This document shows positions 41,180-51,538 of a stretch of DNA of 64,000 nt, one piece after another. The position numbers and the translations under genes are program-made. The stretch's first letter is position 1. Each line of letters opens with the position of its first letter. The DNA lies in NCBI RefSeq assembly GCF_032854445.1, contig NC_088301.1:35449187-35513186 (forward strand), in the 5' to 3' direction. The notes under the pieces were generated by a model. That model had not been told where the DNA came from. It ran no database searches and saw only the letters and a list, made by a program, of their open reading frames with translations. The DNA comes from Liolophura sinensis (lineage: Eukaryota > Mollusca > Polyplacophora > Chitonida > Chitonidae).

Positions 41180-41660
41180 ACTCCGGACACACGTCATATT
41201 TCATTAGCTCTAGCCCGGCTTCGGAGTCTTTGCCCTGAGGGCAAGCCGGCCCAAGAAAGTTCGCCTCCAAATACTGTTAGCCCAAATGATAGAAAAGTGG
41301 AAAGGTTCAAGCTGCCACGTGGAAAGTCATTTTCACGTTGTGTTTTCGCTTCGTAGCTAGTTCCTTGTTTTATAATGAGCCGGTCCTGGGGATGACACTG
41401 TTGGATTGGAAATTAACCAGTCGAAACAAAGATCAGAAAGAGTATAATGATTTGGTGAGGTTCGGGTTGGAAAATTGAGGTAATTTATGCCTTTGGATTT
41501 TCACCAGTGCATTGCGTCCTTCAAGTCCGATGTCCTTCTCGAACGTGTCAAATACTGACGGCAGCTCTCTGGCGGAACTGAACTTGATCTGTTACATTAT
41601 ATGCTCGTTATCCCGTTGTCTATAACGCATCACTGACCAGGCATTAGATACTTTTGTTTC
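41180..41660. other. candidate noncoding island
   Basis: Complex block of raised GC, with no open frame and no recognised repeat, between AT-rich flanks. It contains TTAATT-like and CACGTG (near 41,319) words. Possible conserved noncoding element. Confidence 0.3.
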
Positions 41661-44080
41661 TTGACAATCTAAAATCTAGGTCCAAAGAGAACACATTAAG
41701 ACCAGGTAAAACAGGTATGGTTTCCTTCAAAACCAAATCATGCCAACCCGATGTTACACTCATAGAAAAGTATTCCCAGATCGCGCAAGGAATACTTTAG
41801 ATTAGCTCAAGAGTTGATGATCGATAAATCAAGTGAATAAATAGGTTCATTATTTGTTTGTGCACAAATTTCAATAATAACCAACCCAAAACACACATAC
41901 ATATACCAGTCTTTTGTAGTTTCTTCACATATACAACATACCCTAATGGTGCATCTAACACTGTCAAGAATATTGCCCTCTGCAAAGTTTGCTTCGCTAC
42001 TCCATAGAATCTCTTTACCGGGATTATAGACAATGGCTGAAGGCTATACGAAGCTAAAACAACAGCCAGAGTGGAGGGATTGAGTTAGATTAATCTGAGT
42101 GTATGTCTCTAGCTCTCTCTTAAAGTAAATAATCACATACAGTTACGTCCGGAGGCATGAGGAAATAGTATGGATACGATTGACTCTGAGTCACTTAGGG
42201 GACCCAAAGCCGAGCCAAATTGCCCGGAATCGCTGCATACCAAAATAAACTGTCACGATGATAGCAACGACGATAGAATCTTATACACCATTTTCAATAT
42301 ACGGTAAGTAATTTATACGTGTTTACACTCAACCATAGACACGTCAAATCGTCTGTCGTTCTTAACTTTTTTTTTATAAAGGGAGTTGTGACACCCTATT
42401 ATGTGTTTTCTATTTTTGTTAATCTTTGTCATGTTTTAACTCAGTATACCCATTGGTCTATGTTATTATACAAAGATCCACGAGTGAAATATTAACACGT
42501 CGCAAGCAAATCAGAATACTGATATTTCATACCCGAAAGAAACGAGTAATAGGCGTTCATGTGAACGATCATTGTCCCTACATGTTGATCAGGTATTGAA
42601 ATGAACAACTTTAATACGAGCTTTTACCTTCTTCTATTATATTATATCAATAAGTACAGGGTAGGTATGGAGACATCGTGATACAGCCATGTCTGTGAAT
42701 TGCTGTGTTAGCAATATGAACTGTTGTTCTCTGCGCAGATCATTCCTGTGTGAAACATCATTCTAAAAGGAAAATAGTAGTTGAAATAAGAATTTTGTAA
42801 GCGATTTCTTGAGATATTATAATAAAAATTTTAATTTAATCAACTCACCCTGCAAATGAATGACGGCTGAAACAATCTTATAAATACATGGTCTGGTGTC
42901 TTATAAAGTTACACGAATTGCTTCGGATGTTTCCAATATGAAAACATAGCACGGTGTTTAAAAAAAAAAAACATGTAATACTTTTCACTTTCATATTAAA
43001 TGCACTACAAAGTAAATGGACAAATGGAAATTGGTAAAGTACTAATTGGCTAATGCATGATCGTAACAATTATATCTCAAGAGAGCATTTGTACTCCGCG
43101 GTTAACCTAAGTCGATCATCGTAGGGCTGGAGGATATGTGTTTCACTAATGAAACGACAATATAAATATTACACAGATTTAGAAAACTCAACTCGCTGAT
43201 TAGTTGCATTTCTGTGGCTCCTTTTTCTATATATAGAGGGCTATAGACAATGCAAAGTGCCGTAAGCCAAATGTACAGTTGGTGGTTTGACAGAAATAAG
43301 TTGGCAAAGAGTTTACTCGTATAACTCTGCTGCAAATTTCACATTTATGTATATAGATCATGGAGAAATTGTAAGTGTAAAATCTCATTGCAACATATAT
43401 CAAGATGGAGTCCAAACAATAAGAAACAGTCCAGAGTTCTAGCACTCTTTCATTTTGAATCATACAAGCAGAGAAAAATGTATCCACATAATCCAGGCAG
43501 AAAAGTAAGACTTCAATGTCGGAGTCAAAACACAATGTCCTAATCCATTATGAAGTTTAGTTAGACTTTAGTGGCAAATATGAAGGCAGAGCTAAGAATT
43601 ATGTAAGCTTTAGACTGTTTTCACCCTGTCTATGGTATTTTGTCTGACTATTACAGAATAGATCAGCGTTTGTGCGCCCGACGTATTATATTTACAATAA
43701 ATGAACTGTAAGGATTTTACCGATTAATATGAGGTATGCCCCTACGGAAATCTTCACCTGTGGCTGATTACTTTTCTGACACCATAGAAATCTACAGATA
43801 GATATATTTGTTGGAAAAGTTAAAGCGTTGTTGTGACGTTTACAGATCTCTTTAAAATATGCAAAATTGTCTTCAGATCACCTCGGATAAATCCTATTCT
43901 TATTATATGTCTTACGGTATAATTGTGTATATCTGGTGAGGAAAAAATCCAGTGTTGAAATGTTCAAGAATACAGTGACATTATAGTTCAGAATTCTTCT
44001 CTGGTGTGTACTGCACACTTCTTACGACTTCACTCGTAGTTCCTTACTTCTTGACGCAGTTAGAACAGACCAGTACAGTG
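41661..44080. other. gene-free AT-rich stretch
   Basis: Minus frames of 60-102 codons (41.8, 42.9, 43.1-43.5 kb) are AT-biased, hydrophobic and motif-free. A poly-A run of about 13 lies near 42,960. Nothing else is supported. Confidence 0.55.
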
Positions 44081-44084
44081 ACGA

Positions 44085-44420
44085 AAAGCCATGTGTCCCG
44101 CATGTGTTTATGAATGGAGACATGGGATTGATTTCCGAGAGGCTTTCCTAGTTTTGTTTTGAAGGGTTAAATATTTCCAGTTTGCAGACAAGAGCTAGCA
44201 GACAAAAAGGGTCAAAAGCTAGGCGGCGATGTTTGGCAAGACAAGTGGATCGTGAAGTGGAGATCGCTTCGTAGGCTGTTCCCAAAGTTTTAGATTTCAC
44301 ATGGCCTGCACTGGGAACTATTGTCGATGGTAACCCAGAATCAAGGAGATGGCACTATGTTCACGATTACATTTCAGGGCAGACCGTACCGCAATTCGTG
44401 CAGTTAGTATAGTTGAGGTG
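44085..44420. other. candidate noncoding island
   Basis: Short block of raised complexity and GC with no open frame of note; listed on composition only. Confidence 0.25.
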
Positions 44421-45285
44421 GAAGACATGCCCATTTGTCTGATATACATGAACACACAAACTTTTTGTTTTGGCTAGCTCTGCAGTTAGTTTGGTCAAGG
44501 ATAAGTGTAAAAATGCCAGACAAATATTTCATAAGGTTTGATTTAACTGAGTCACAGATGTATATCTTGTAATATTACTGTTTTTTTCAATGGAGTAGGC
44601 ATGCAGTTTCTGTGGCAGAGAATGCGAGCTATATAGTGACACCGATCGATTATCCTCTATTTCTGACGACCACTCTGTTATTCGATTTGCGGCTGTCCTT
44701 CTGTCAGTGTTTTATTACAAAGTACACCCAGCATACACGTGGTTGATCAACGAATACACTTAGCACACCTTTGCCGTGTTTTAAGGTATCTTCTCAGCTA
44801 AGAGAAATCTGAGCAATTAAATTATCTGTCTTAAACGTGATAGTTTCTGTAATGTAATGGATCCTCTAGACTTAAAAGTAACATTATTAGATAGGAGAGT
44901 TCGAACAATAGGATTAGATTTGCTCTGTTCAGATTTCCGCGAAGCATTTATCTCCTATGGACACACAATCCCCGTGCGTTTCGTATCGCAGAATAGCTTG
45001 CATGCGTTTGTCAGAGTATATTCCCTAGGACCATCTTGGTTTATCTTTTACCCATCATATCCCGCCTGTTTGATCTCTTAAATCCTTGGATTAATAAGTC
45101 TCCGTGGACTGTCTTTGTCCCTAGGCTTTTCTTGTTTCTAAGTAGCGGGGGTTCAATTGCCCCAGCAATAAGCCAAAAACAATTGATTGCATTTCTCAAT
45201 TTGTTATTCTTCTTGAGGTTGTTTCTTGCAAGTGGATTGGGTCATAAATTTTTCACTTTGACAATCATCGTGAAGTTTGATCCGT
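44421..45285. other. gene-free spacer
   Basis: Two overlapping plus-strand frames at 44,857-45,293 (74 and 85 codons) show no domain. Not called. Confidence 0.5.
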
Positions 45286-45289
45286 TCAG

Positions 45290-45570
45290 ATAAGACATAT
45301 CCTGATCGCGTGGCGTGTACGTCTATTCCCCGGGGGGTGAGATGTCAATCGTACTGCACTCCTCAACCATCCGATAACTCCTCTTACCATCCCGTATGCC
45401 TCCCCCTTCCCTACTTTTCTCTCTGAGCAGAGGTCTCTTCCTCTGGCAATCAGAGCTCAGACTCCACGAGAGAACTGCTGCGGTGTGCGTCTTTTCTTAA
45501 AAACACAATTTTCGCTATTAATCAAGTGCTGCTTCCCCCACGGAAAAAGTCTCACTAGAATATACAGGTA
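45290..45570. other. candidate noncoding/regulatory island
   Basis: GC-rich, pyrimidine-rich block. It includes ATTAATCA at 45,517-45,524, the same PBX/HOX-type word as in the 38.2 kb island. No domain in any frame. Confidence 0.3.
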
Positions 45571-47530
45571 TCTTTGCGTGTAGGTAGATATACGGCAAAT
45601 TTGTCTGTTGTTGAATCATATCTGTTGTAAATTAATAACCCTCGCACACTCAAATCGACGGATCGGTCTTGCGCCATGGATTTGTAAGGCATGTGGAGGC
45701 GTGCGGCGGTTTCCTAGCTCCTTCTACAGCTCTCTGATCAGTTGTTTGTCATCGGTATATCCTACATTTCGTATTGTTTTGAAGTGTGGTGACTGTACTT
45801 TAAAGTGTATTTAAAATAGTCAACAGAGAAGATGATTTTTAATGGCTTATACTTATTACACATACAGATAATTTCAAGTGAGAGTATGTATACAATCGTC
45901 GAGTTGGCAAGTTGTTTGTATGCGTCAAATTGTTCTGTGTACGCAGAATATACAATTTTCATGATACTACCTTACCAGCAACTAAAATATTTCATTCTTA
46001 CTATGTACGTAAAAAAAACTGCATATACGAAAACACATATACACAAACTTAGCAGAATTGAAGTGAACCACTATTTAAAAAAGTCCTGTAAAAATTGCAC
46101 TTTTAAGGCCCGTATTTAATTTATTACAATGGCTGTATACATCTGACCCTGAGAACCCAGGTCGATATCTTCCCTAGAGAGAAGACGTGTCATATTTTCT
46201 TTCAAGGCCATTATATGTAACGGCATATGCCTTCCTGTAGGTCTCTTAAAGGGAACCCCTTGCCTTTACTCACCTTTGTGAGATAATTATATACCTGTCC
46301 AATATTTTGTAATCAATCCTTCCAGGTGGGTGCCAACCATAGAAATAAATGTCAGCGCCTGTCAATGAAAACGCCTCTGAGGTATGCGTCTTCAAATGTT
46401 ATACCCGCCGCATGCAGCGGTGATTTCCCTAGCCTTACGCATACAACACTAGTCGTATCCGACTTTCTCTAGAATACCCGTGCCACGTTTTAACACGTAA
46501 CAGGAAGTCTGAAAATCACTGTAATTATAGCACTCACAAAATCATTTACACTTAAACAACTCTTTTGAAAAACAAAACAAAGACATGCATGTTGGTAATG
46601 TTTTGTGCTTTAAAGCCGAGATTTACTTTCATATCAAAGTCTGATCCGAAGTCTTGGACCAGATTTTAATCAGACTTTTATAATTCGTGTTATATGCATT
46701 CATATTTTCTGCGCGACTAATTTTAATTATCACAACTCTGTCAAGAAATAATTATTGGATTAAGGTTTTCTGAGGGTTTCGTTGGGACAGTTGTTAGGTT
46801 TTTAGTTACGTCTGAGTAAATCTGAAGAGACTTATTAGAGTTATCTATAAATAAAGTTGGCTAATATTTCACATTCCATGTTCAATGTCCAAAATGCCAC
46901 AGCATCTGCGTTAAGTAGATTATAAACAAGACTGGTGAAAAAAATATACAGTATGATATTTATAAGATTACTACCCAATTCGGCTGTTTGACGGTGGGGA
47001 CAATCCGCATAATAGTGTTATTCACATGTCTAACTGTACTCTTTCAAGTTCCCAGTACCGGTACTGGTTTATGCCTTTGTGTGCTACTCAAGGGACATAT
47101 TCCGAGGTATTAGACGCAGACCCTGAATGTCTCACGTGTTGGGCGTTTTGTGTCAGCTGTCGAGAGGAACACCCCTTCGACAATGTCTACCAGTGCCCTG
47201 CTAATTTCTTATGTAGCCGGCAACCGACGGGTTTCAATGGAGCATATGCACCGCTTGCAGGTAGTTTGTTAAGTCTTTGGCATTGTCGCGCATTAAATGA
47301 AAACTGGCTAAAATGGGCGTTGCTGGGCGCATGCGACCATGGTGACACCGAGCTGGTGATGATGGCGGGTTAAAAGATTATCCCAGGGCTGAACACGCGG
47401 CCTTGGCTGACATTTTCTCTATTGCCTCTTGACACTTTATTATCCATTTAACAACAAAACATATATTAATATTTGCATAGGACGGAATCAAATGCAGCAT
47501 GCTTAATGCAAATGTCAATTTGGATCTGTT
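45571..47530. other. gene-free stretch with a more complex end
   Basis: Mostly AT-rich, with patches at 46,320-46,500 and 47,020-47,420 of higher complexity. The second contains a 115-codon plus frame (47,026-47,373) with about ten Cys and no domain I recognise. It lacks a signal peptide and supporting signals, so I report it only as a question in the findings. Confidence 0.5.
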
Positions 47531-47532
47531 TA

Positions 47533-47688
47533 GTATTTATTTATTTCATTGGTGTTTTACGCCGTACTCAAGAATATTTCACTTATGCGACGGCGGCTAG
47601 TATTATGGTGGGAGGAAACCGGGCAGAGCCCGGAGGAAACCCACGACCATCTGCAGCTTGTTGACATACCTTCCCACGTACGGCAGAT
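47533..47688 (-). mobile_element. 5'-truncated molluscan SINE
   Basis: Read on the minus strand, this starts inside the element at a CCGTACGTGGGAAGG word, passes a TCGTGGGTTTCCTCCGGG block and a CGGTTTCCTCCCACCATAAT block, then ends with TGAAATATTCTTGAGTACGG and an AATAAATAAATA tail at 47,533-47,545. I recognise this 3' body from many mollusc genomes, where a tRNA-like head precedes it. The head is missing here. Published molluscan SINE families such as RUDI or Meta-SINE/BivaMD are candidates; I cannot assign one. It abuts and cuts the SHP2 retrocopy at about 47,686-47,688. Confidence 0.8.
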
Positions 47689-48300
47689 TTATATGTAGCA
47701 TCTCCAGTAGTTCATGTATGAAACAGATGCAACCCAGGTTATGTTGCTATAAGATTCATACACATGTCAATCTCCACATCCAATACTTTTGTTTTTATTT
47801 GGTTAAAAATAATGTCGATAACAATAAATGTCCCAGTTCGACCAGTTCCAGCACTGAAATAGCTGACAACTGCTCCAGCTGAGGATCAGTTCATATTCTC
47901 GCAGGGAATAATCGGTCTCATTCTTCTCAAAAATGTGTTTTACTGTGAGTTTACCCGTGAATGTGTTCACCTCACGGCAAGTGTTTGTTCTTTCCTCTCT
48001 CCACTTCTTTGGTTGTCATGACAATGACACGAGTATTTTCCTGCCATATCATACTCCAAATGTCATCAATTGTTGTTGGCAGACAGCCCTGTGTTGCAAT
48101 GTACAGTTTTTTGGGCTCCAGTGAGTCTTCCTCTGAACTGATGATGTTGGCATTGATTTAGTCAGATCCTACCACAGGGTCCCATATTCTTATATCGGTT
48201 CTTTGGCCCATTTTCTGGTCTCTGACCTATCTTCCTGCTGTGTAAGTGTTTCACTTCTTGTTGTGCAGTTGCTCAAACTCTTCACGGAGCCAGCTTTCCC
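47686..48300 (-). pseudogene. PTP-domain remnant of the SHP2 retrocopy
   Basis: Recognisable blocks in order: REEFEQL (about 48,280), a shrunken segment lacking the KNRYKNI phosphotyrosine loop, INANI preceded by a stop where Tyr is expected (TAA about 48,158), [40 protein letters not shown], then the signature loop. The loop reads YFSAGTGRTG in place of HCSAGIGRTG: the catalytic Cys is Phe (codon 47,856-47,858), while the Arg is kept. The whole WPD-loop segment between YELIL and the signature loop is deleted. Homology fades near 47,690 at TGDATYK, matching the family's TEAQYK block. Confidence 0.9.
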
Positions 48301-48399
48301 TTGTTCTCCTTATCACTTTCCTTTCCAGGTTTTCCTGTTTCCTTGTGAAGTTCACGAACCCGACTCTCAATGAAAGACGCATTAATCTGAGTGGCATTA

Positions 48400-48675
48400 A
48401 CTGACTGCCTAAGATGAACAACTGTGCCTGAGGTTTTCACCTTAGGGTTCTTTTTGTAGTGCTCCACAAGCTCGGACAAACTCTCAAACTGTTCACCACC
48501 ATGTATGCCATACCTCCCCTCCTCAGTATCATGAGGTGTGTCTGTCCTTACATCGCACTGACAAAACATAATCCCCTGGTTTACTCTGACTTTCCCGAAC
48601 CAAGAAGCTTCCGTCCTTTCCTTTGTCGTACAAATATTTTTCTGCTTCTTTGCCAGATATATGACCGTGAAACCA
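48400..48675 (-). pseudogene. C-SH2 domain of the SHP2 retrocopy, frameshifted
   Basis: Begins at [15 protein letters not shown] (Trp codon at about 48,673-48,675) with the intact FLVRES motif (Arg codon about 48,595-48,597) and GDYVLSVR. The frame then breaks: the upstream frame stops at 48,529-48,531, and the domain continues in a second frame with GGEQFESLSELVEHYKKNP and ends at VVHLRQ near 48,405. Several residues around the break no longer match the family. Confidence 0.9.
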
Positions 48676-48699
48676 CCTCTCTGTCGTTGGGTCCGCAGA

Positions 48700-49004
48700 G
48701 TTGAGAGGATACCTCCATTCTATTGGCTGTCCATGTTTTTCCTTCAGTTGACCTTTGTTCTCCATGTAATGCTGCACCAATTCTGCAAGCGTTGTAAACT
48801 TCCCTCCACCATACAGATCACAGAAATCTGCCCTGTTCTGAATCTTAATGTGAGTAACCTCCCCTGACCACCTTACAGACAGGGTGAAATCTCCTGGGTT
48901 GCTCTCACTACGGCGAGCCAGGAAACTTCCGTCAAATCCTCGCTCCATCAGCCGTTTCTCGGCATCCACTCCATGTTTGGGTGGAACCATCTTCTGGACA
49001 TCAT
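48700..49004 (-). pseudogene. N-SH2 domain of the SHP2 retrocopy
   Basis: After the early frameshift the N-SH2 domain is continuous to about 48,700. It keeps the phosphotyrosine-binding Arg in the GSFLAR motif (Arg codon about 48,913-48,915), the [10 protein letters not shown] strand, the THIKIQN strand and the DLYGGGKF block that, in SHP2, contributes to contact with the phosphatase. All match the SHP2 pattern closely. The frame is open through the domain, unlike the phosphatase part. Confidence 0.9.
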
Positions 49005-49170
49005 CTTCGTGCTGTCTTCACAGTGTATACAAAATAACTTCCAGCTACACTTAGACAAGTGGCCGGCTTCACCATTCCATTTGTCTTTCATCTGTTTAGT
49101 AAGTTGGAATTTTACTCGTTCAAGGCTTGTCTTATTACATTTTCTCCACAAATTCCTTTATTGAAGATGC
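49005..49170 (-). other. possible 5' leader of the SHP2 retrocopy
   Basis: The reading frame of the start Met is open upstream for about 50 codons without matching SHP2. This could be retrotransposed 5'UTR or simply flanking DNA. No target-site duplication or insertion boundary is visible by eye. Confidence 0.3.
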
Positions 49171-49375
49171 ATGGGTTATTCTTTGCTTATCTTGTACTAT
49201 TCCTTTAGACCTTGACAATATATGATTTAAAAAAGGTGGAAAGGGGCGTTTGCCCCCACCCCTCTCGAAACAACAAAAGCAATTTGTACTGTCTGCCATG
49301 TATTCTTTGAATCTTCCCCTATAAAGAAAAATATCAACTCATAACGCATATAATATGGAATTTTGTTACAGGCTG
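49171..49375. other. AT-rich spacer
   Basis: Nothing recognisable. Confidence 0.6.
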
Positions 49376-49379
49376 TCTT

Positions 49380-49745
49380 GAGTGATAAACTTTATTCGAC
49401 AAGATTTTAGGGCGCCAATATCGTGTGCAATTCTGCTCACCAACAAGGGACACAGAGTATCCTATTTACATCATCCTCTCCAGACAACAGGGATGTTTTT
49501 AAAAGCTATCTGTAATCCTAGTTGCCGGTTTCTTCCTAGATACTGACATTGGTGGAAACCGTGTAATCTGGAGCGTTGCGGATTAAAGCCGCTTTTCTCC
49601 CAGCTAATGATAGCCTCTGTCCCTATAATGGTATTAACCGGAAATGCCCCCAGCCAAACAGCCACTAGATAACATGGCGGGTGATTTGGCCTGCAATACG
49701 TGACGGGTAAAATTCCAAATGTTGAAAAAAGCGAAACTGGAAAAG
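49380..49745. other. candidate noncoding island
   Basis: Complex GC-raised block. A 93-codon minus frame crosses it without any domain. Listed as a possible conserved noncoding element. Confidence 0.3.
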
Positions 49746-50286
49746 ACTCCAACTCTGAAGACGAAAAACAAATTATCTAAATCTTTTGATTTGGTTCGTC
49801 AGACTTTTTAGTTTGTCTGGCATGTCCAAACTGAAGTCAATTCTTCACTGCACGTGTAAGGAACATTTAAAAACCAGGTTTTCTAACATAATTCAATACA
49901 TGCAGCATCACCCAAATTTTGGAAACTAGACATGCTGTTCTGGTCATCTTATCCAAGAGACCTTAAACACATTAGGATACACGTCAATTTTACGCATGGG
50001 CCACTCACATAAATCTGGTACTTTATGTGAATGTGATACAATTCGGTGATACAATTTTCAGGTGTTAAAAACACTCAACAGTCGAAAATTCTTACTGTTA
50101 GTAAGGTCCTAATAGGCCACTACAAAAGATAATCCCATGAAGTCTTCTTGGTTTTGTATTCAAGAATCATGTGTCTGTAACCTAAACTGTCCATCCGCTT
50201 GTGCGTGTATATCTGCTTCATGGTTAATTATCTGTTGAATTAATTTGTAAAATAATAGTACATATTTGTATATTTATTAATATTGT

Positions 50287-50790
50287 CTAAATACTGTTGA
50301 CTTTCATGACTGGGGATGGGTTGTTTTTTTTCTTGTCAGTTTCGCTAGAGATCTTAGAAATGCAGTGATAGAGTGCTAGCGCTATTAAATGAACAACGGA
50401 ACATACAAGGGACTGATCTTGTATTGTTGGCCATGGCTTTGGGATATATGCTTTCGCACTTGCAGGCAATGAATAGTTAATAGCTTGACCCCTTATTGCT
50501 ATGTTTGGATGTGCTTGTTTTCGCATTATGCGTTTAGAGGAAGCTGTTCGTTCTGCCTCAATCGAACCCTGTCGTATCTGACAAGCATTATGACAGTCAA
50601 GTGGATTAATTTTAATGAACCCTGGTGGTATTGTACCTGCTGGCGGGAAAACCGAGTGGCTGATCATCCGTCCATCGTGTTTCCCCTGACGAAGGCCATG
50701 GAGAGCTAGTTGCAAAACGTCCTGCGGGATGGGAAACGCGCTAAAATAGGCAAACATATCTCTTCGGGCAACCGCTCTGTTCGTCGCCAC
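50287..50790 (-). CDS. unassigned 167-codon open frame, doubtful
   Basis: The longest open frame in the window, on the minus strand, starting MATNRAVARRDMFAY. I recognise no family, signal peptide, repeat or convincing membrane segment apart from a short hydrophobic stretch near residues 128-140. It overlaps the GC-raised block at 50,400-50,960, which lowers stop density. By rough estimate one frame this long in 64 kb of this composition is uncommon but not remarkable. It could be an exon, a decayed transposon piece or chance; no splice or promoter evidence is seen. Confidence 0.15.
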   Translation of the reverse strand: MATNRAVARRDMFAYFSAFPIPQDVLQLALHGLRQGKHDGRMISHSVFPPAGTIPPGFIKINPLDCHNACQIRQGSIEAERTASSKRIMRKQAHPNIAIRGQAINYSLPASAKAYIPKPWPTIQDQSLVCSVVHLIALALYHCISKISSETDKKKNNPSPVMKVNSI

Positions 50791-50960
50791 CTAGGAGACT
50801 TGTCACTAACGCAGACTGGAGAGAAACCCACCAGCTTTGCTACAGAGAGAAAAGCCTTTCTGAACGCGGTGCAATGATGGTTCCCCTTCCGGCATCTAGC
50901 TTTACGCGGAAAGTCATTCACGGCACACTGAGCCGTTATATAAGGACTTCAGTTTTTCGA
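50400..50960. other. candidate noncoding island
   Basis: Block of raised GC between AT-rich flanks. Frames open on both strands (plus 50,485-50,709; minus 50,287-50,790 and 50,706-50,921) point to low stop density. No known domain. Confidence 0.3.
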
Positions 50961-51538
50961 CTCTAACAACGGCTTGAGGCAGGTTTCCAGTACTTTTCGC
51001 CTTTTATTCAGTTTTTGTTGCAATTCTATCAGCGCTAAACCGCATAGTGTCACAGCTAAGTAAACCGTGTAGGGCATCTCAACAATTGAAAGACAACTAT
51101 TTTTCTTAATTAAGGTCTGGTCTGGAAGAGAATTAAGTAAATAATTAGAAAGCCTGCTGGCTAATTTTACACCACCAATGACTTGCCCTGTTTTGCAACG
51201 TTACACAGCGTTTAAAAATACTGAAGTGACCTGGCTAATAGTTGGAAGCAGTGGGAATTACTTTGAAATAAGTTAAACAGTTTATAAAGTAGTTTTAACA
51301 CCAATCAAATACTGAAGATCGTATCTTCTTGGCAGCTCACTTTGATTCATCCACATGCTCATATGCTACAGTTTACCTATAGATTGTATTGTAAGCTTCG
51401 TGCTAAATAGTTAACTACATGATATTAGTTATATACAAATTGTGTAGTAGTCACAAAACTGATGGCAAATGACTCAATCAATCTTTATAAACGAGATTTT
51501 GAACAAATAGTCCAATTCGAATGTCTGATAAAATAACT
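50961..51538. other. AT-rich spacer
   Basis: Nothing recognisable. Confidence 0.6.

Larger units (their letters stand above)
47686..49004 (-). pseudogene. SHP2 (PTPN11/corkscrew-type) processed retrocopy, disrupted
   Basis: SHP2 is a cytosolic non-receptor tyrosine phosphatase with two N-terminal SH2 domains that act downstream of receptor tyrosine kinases toward Ras/ERK. This copy reads, from 49,004 leftward: start Met-Met-Ser-Arg-Arg-Trp, N-SH2, C-SH2, the Glu-Ser-Arg-Val-Arg-Glu-Leu linker and a PTP-domain remnant, all without introns. Vertebrate PTPN11 splits this over about ten or more exons, so it is best read as reverse-transcribed mRNA. Lesions seen: a frameshift near codon 11 (about 48,975), a frameshift/stop in the C-SH2 (TGA at 48,529-48,531), another frameshift near 48,285, at least four stops in the PTP part, internal deletions, and loss of the C-terminus at a SINE. 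The parental gene is not in the window. Family identity is very sure; SHP2 versus SHP1 is a lineage question, since invertebrates usually have one. Confidence 0.92.

Noticed and set aside
48661-49164. Plus-strand frames opposite the SHP2 retrocopy
   Set aside because: They are antisense to clear SH2 homology and show no own domain.
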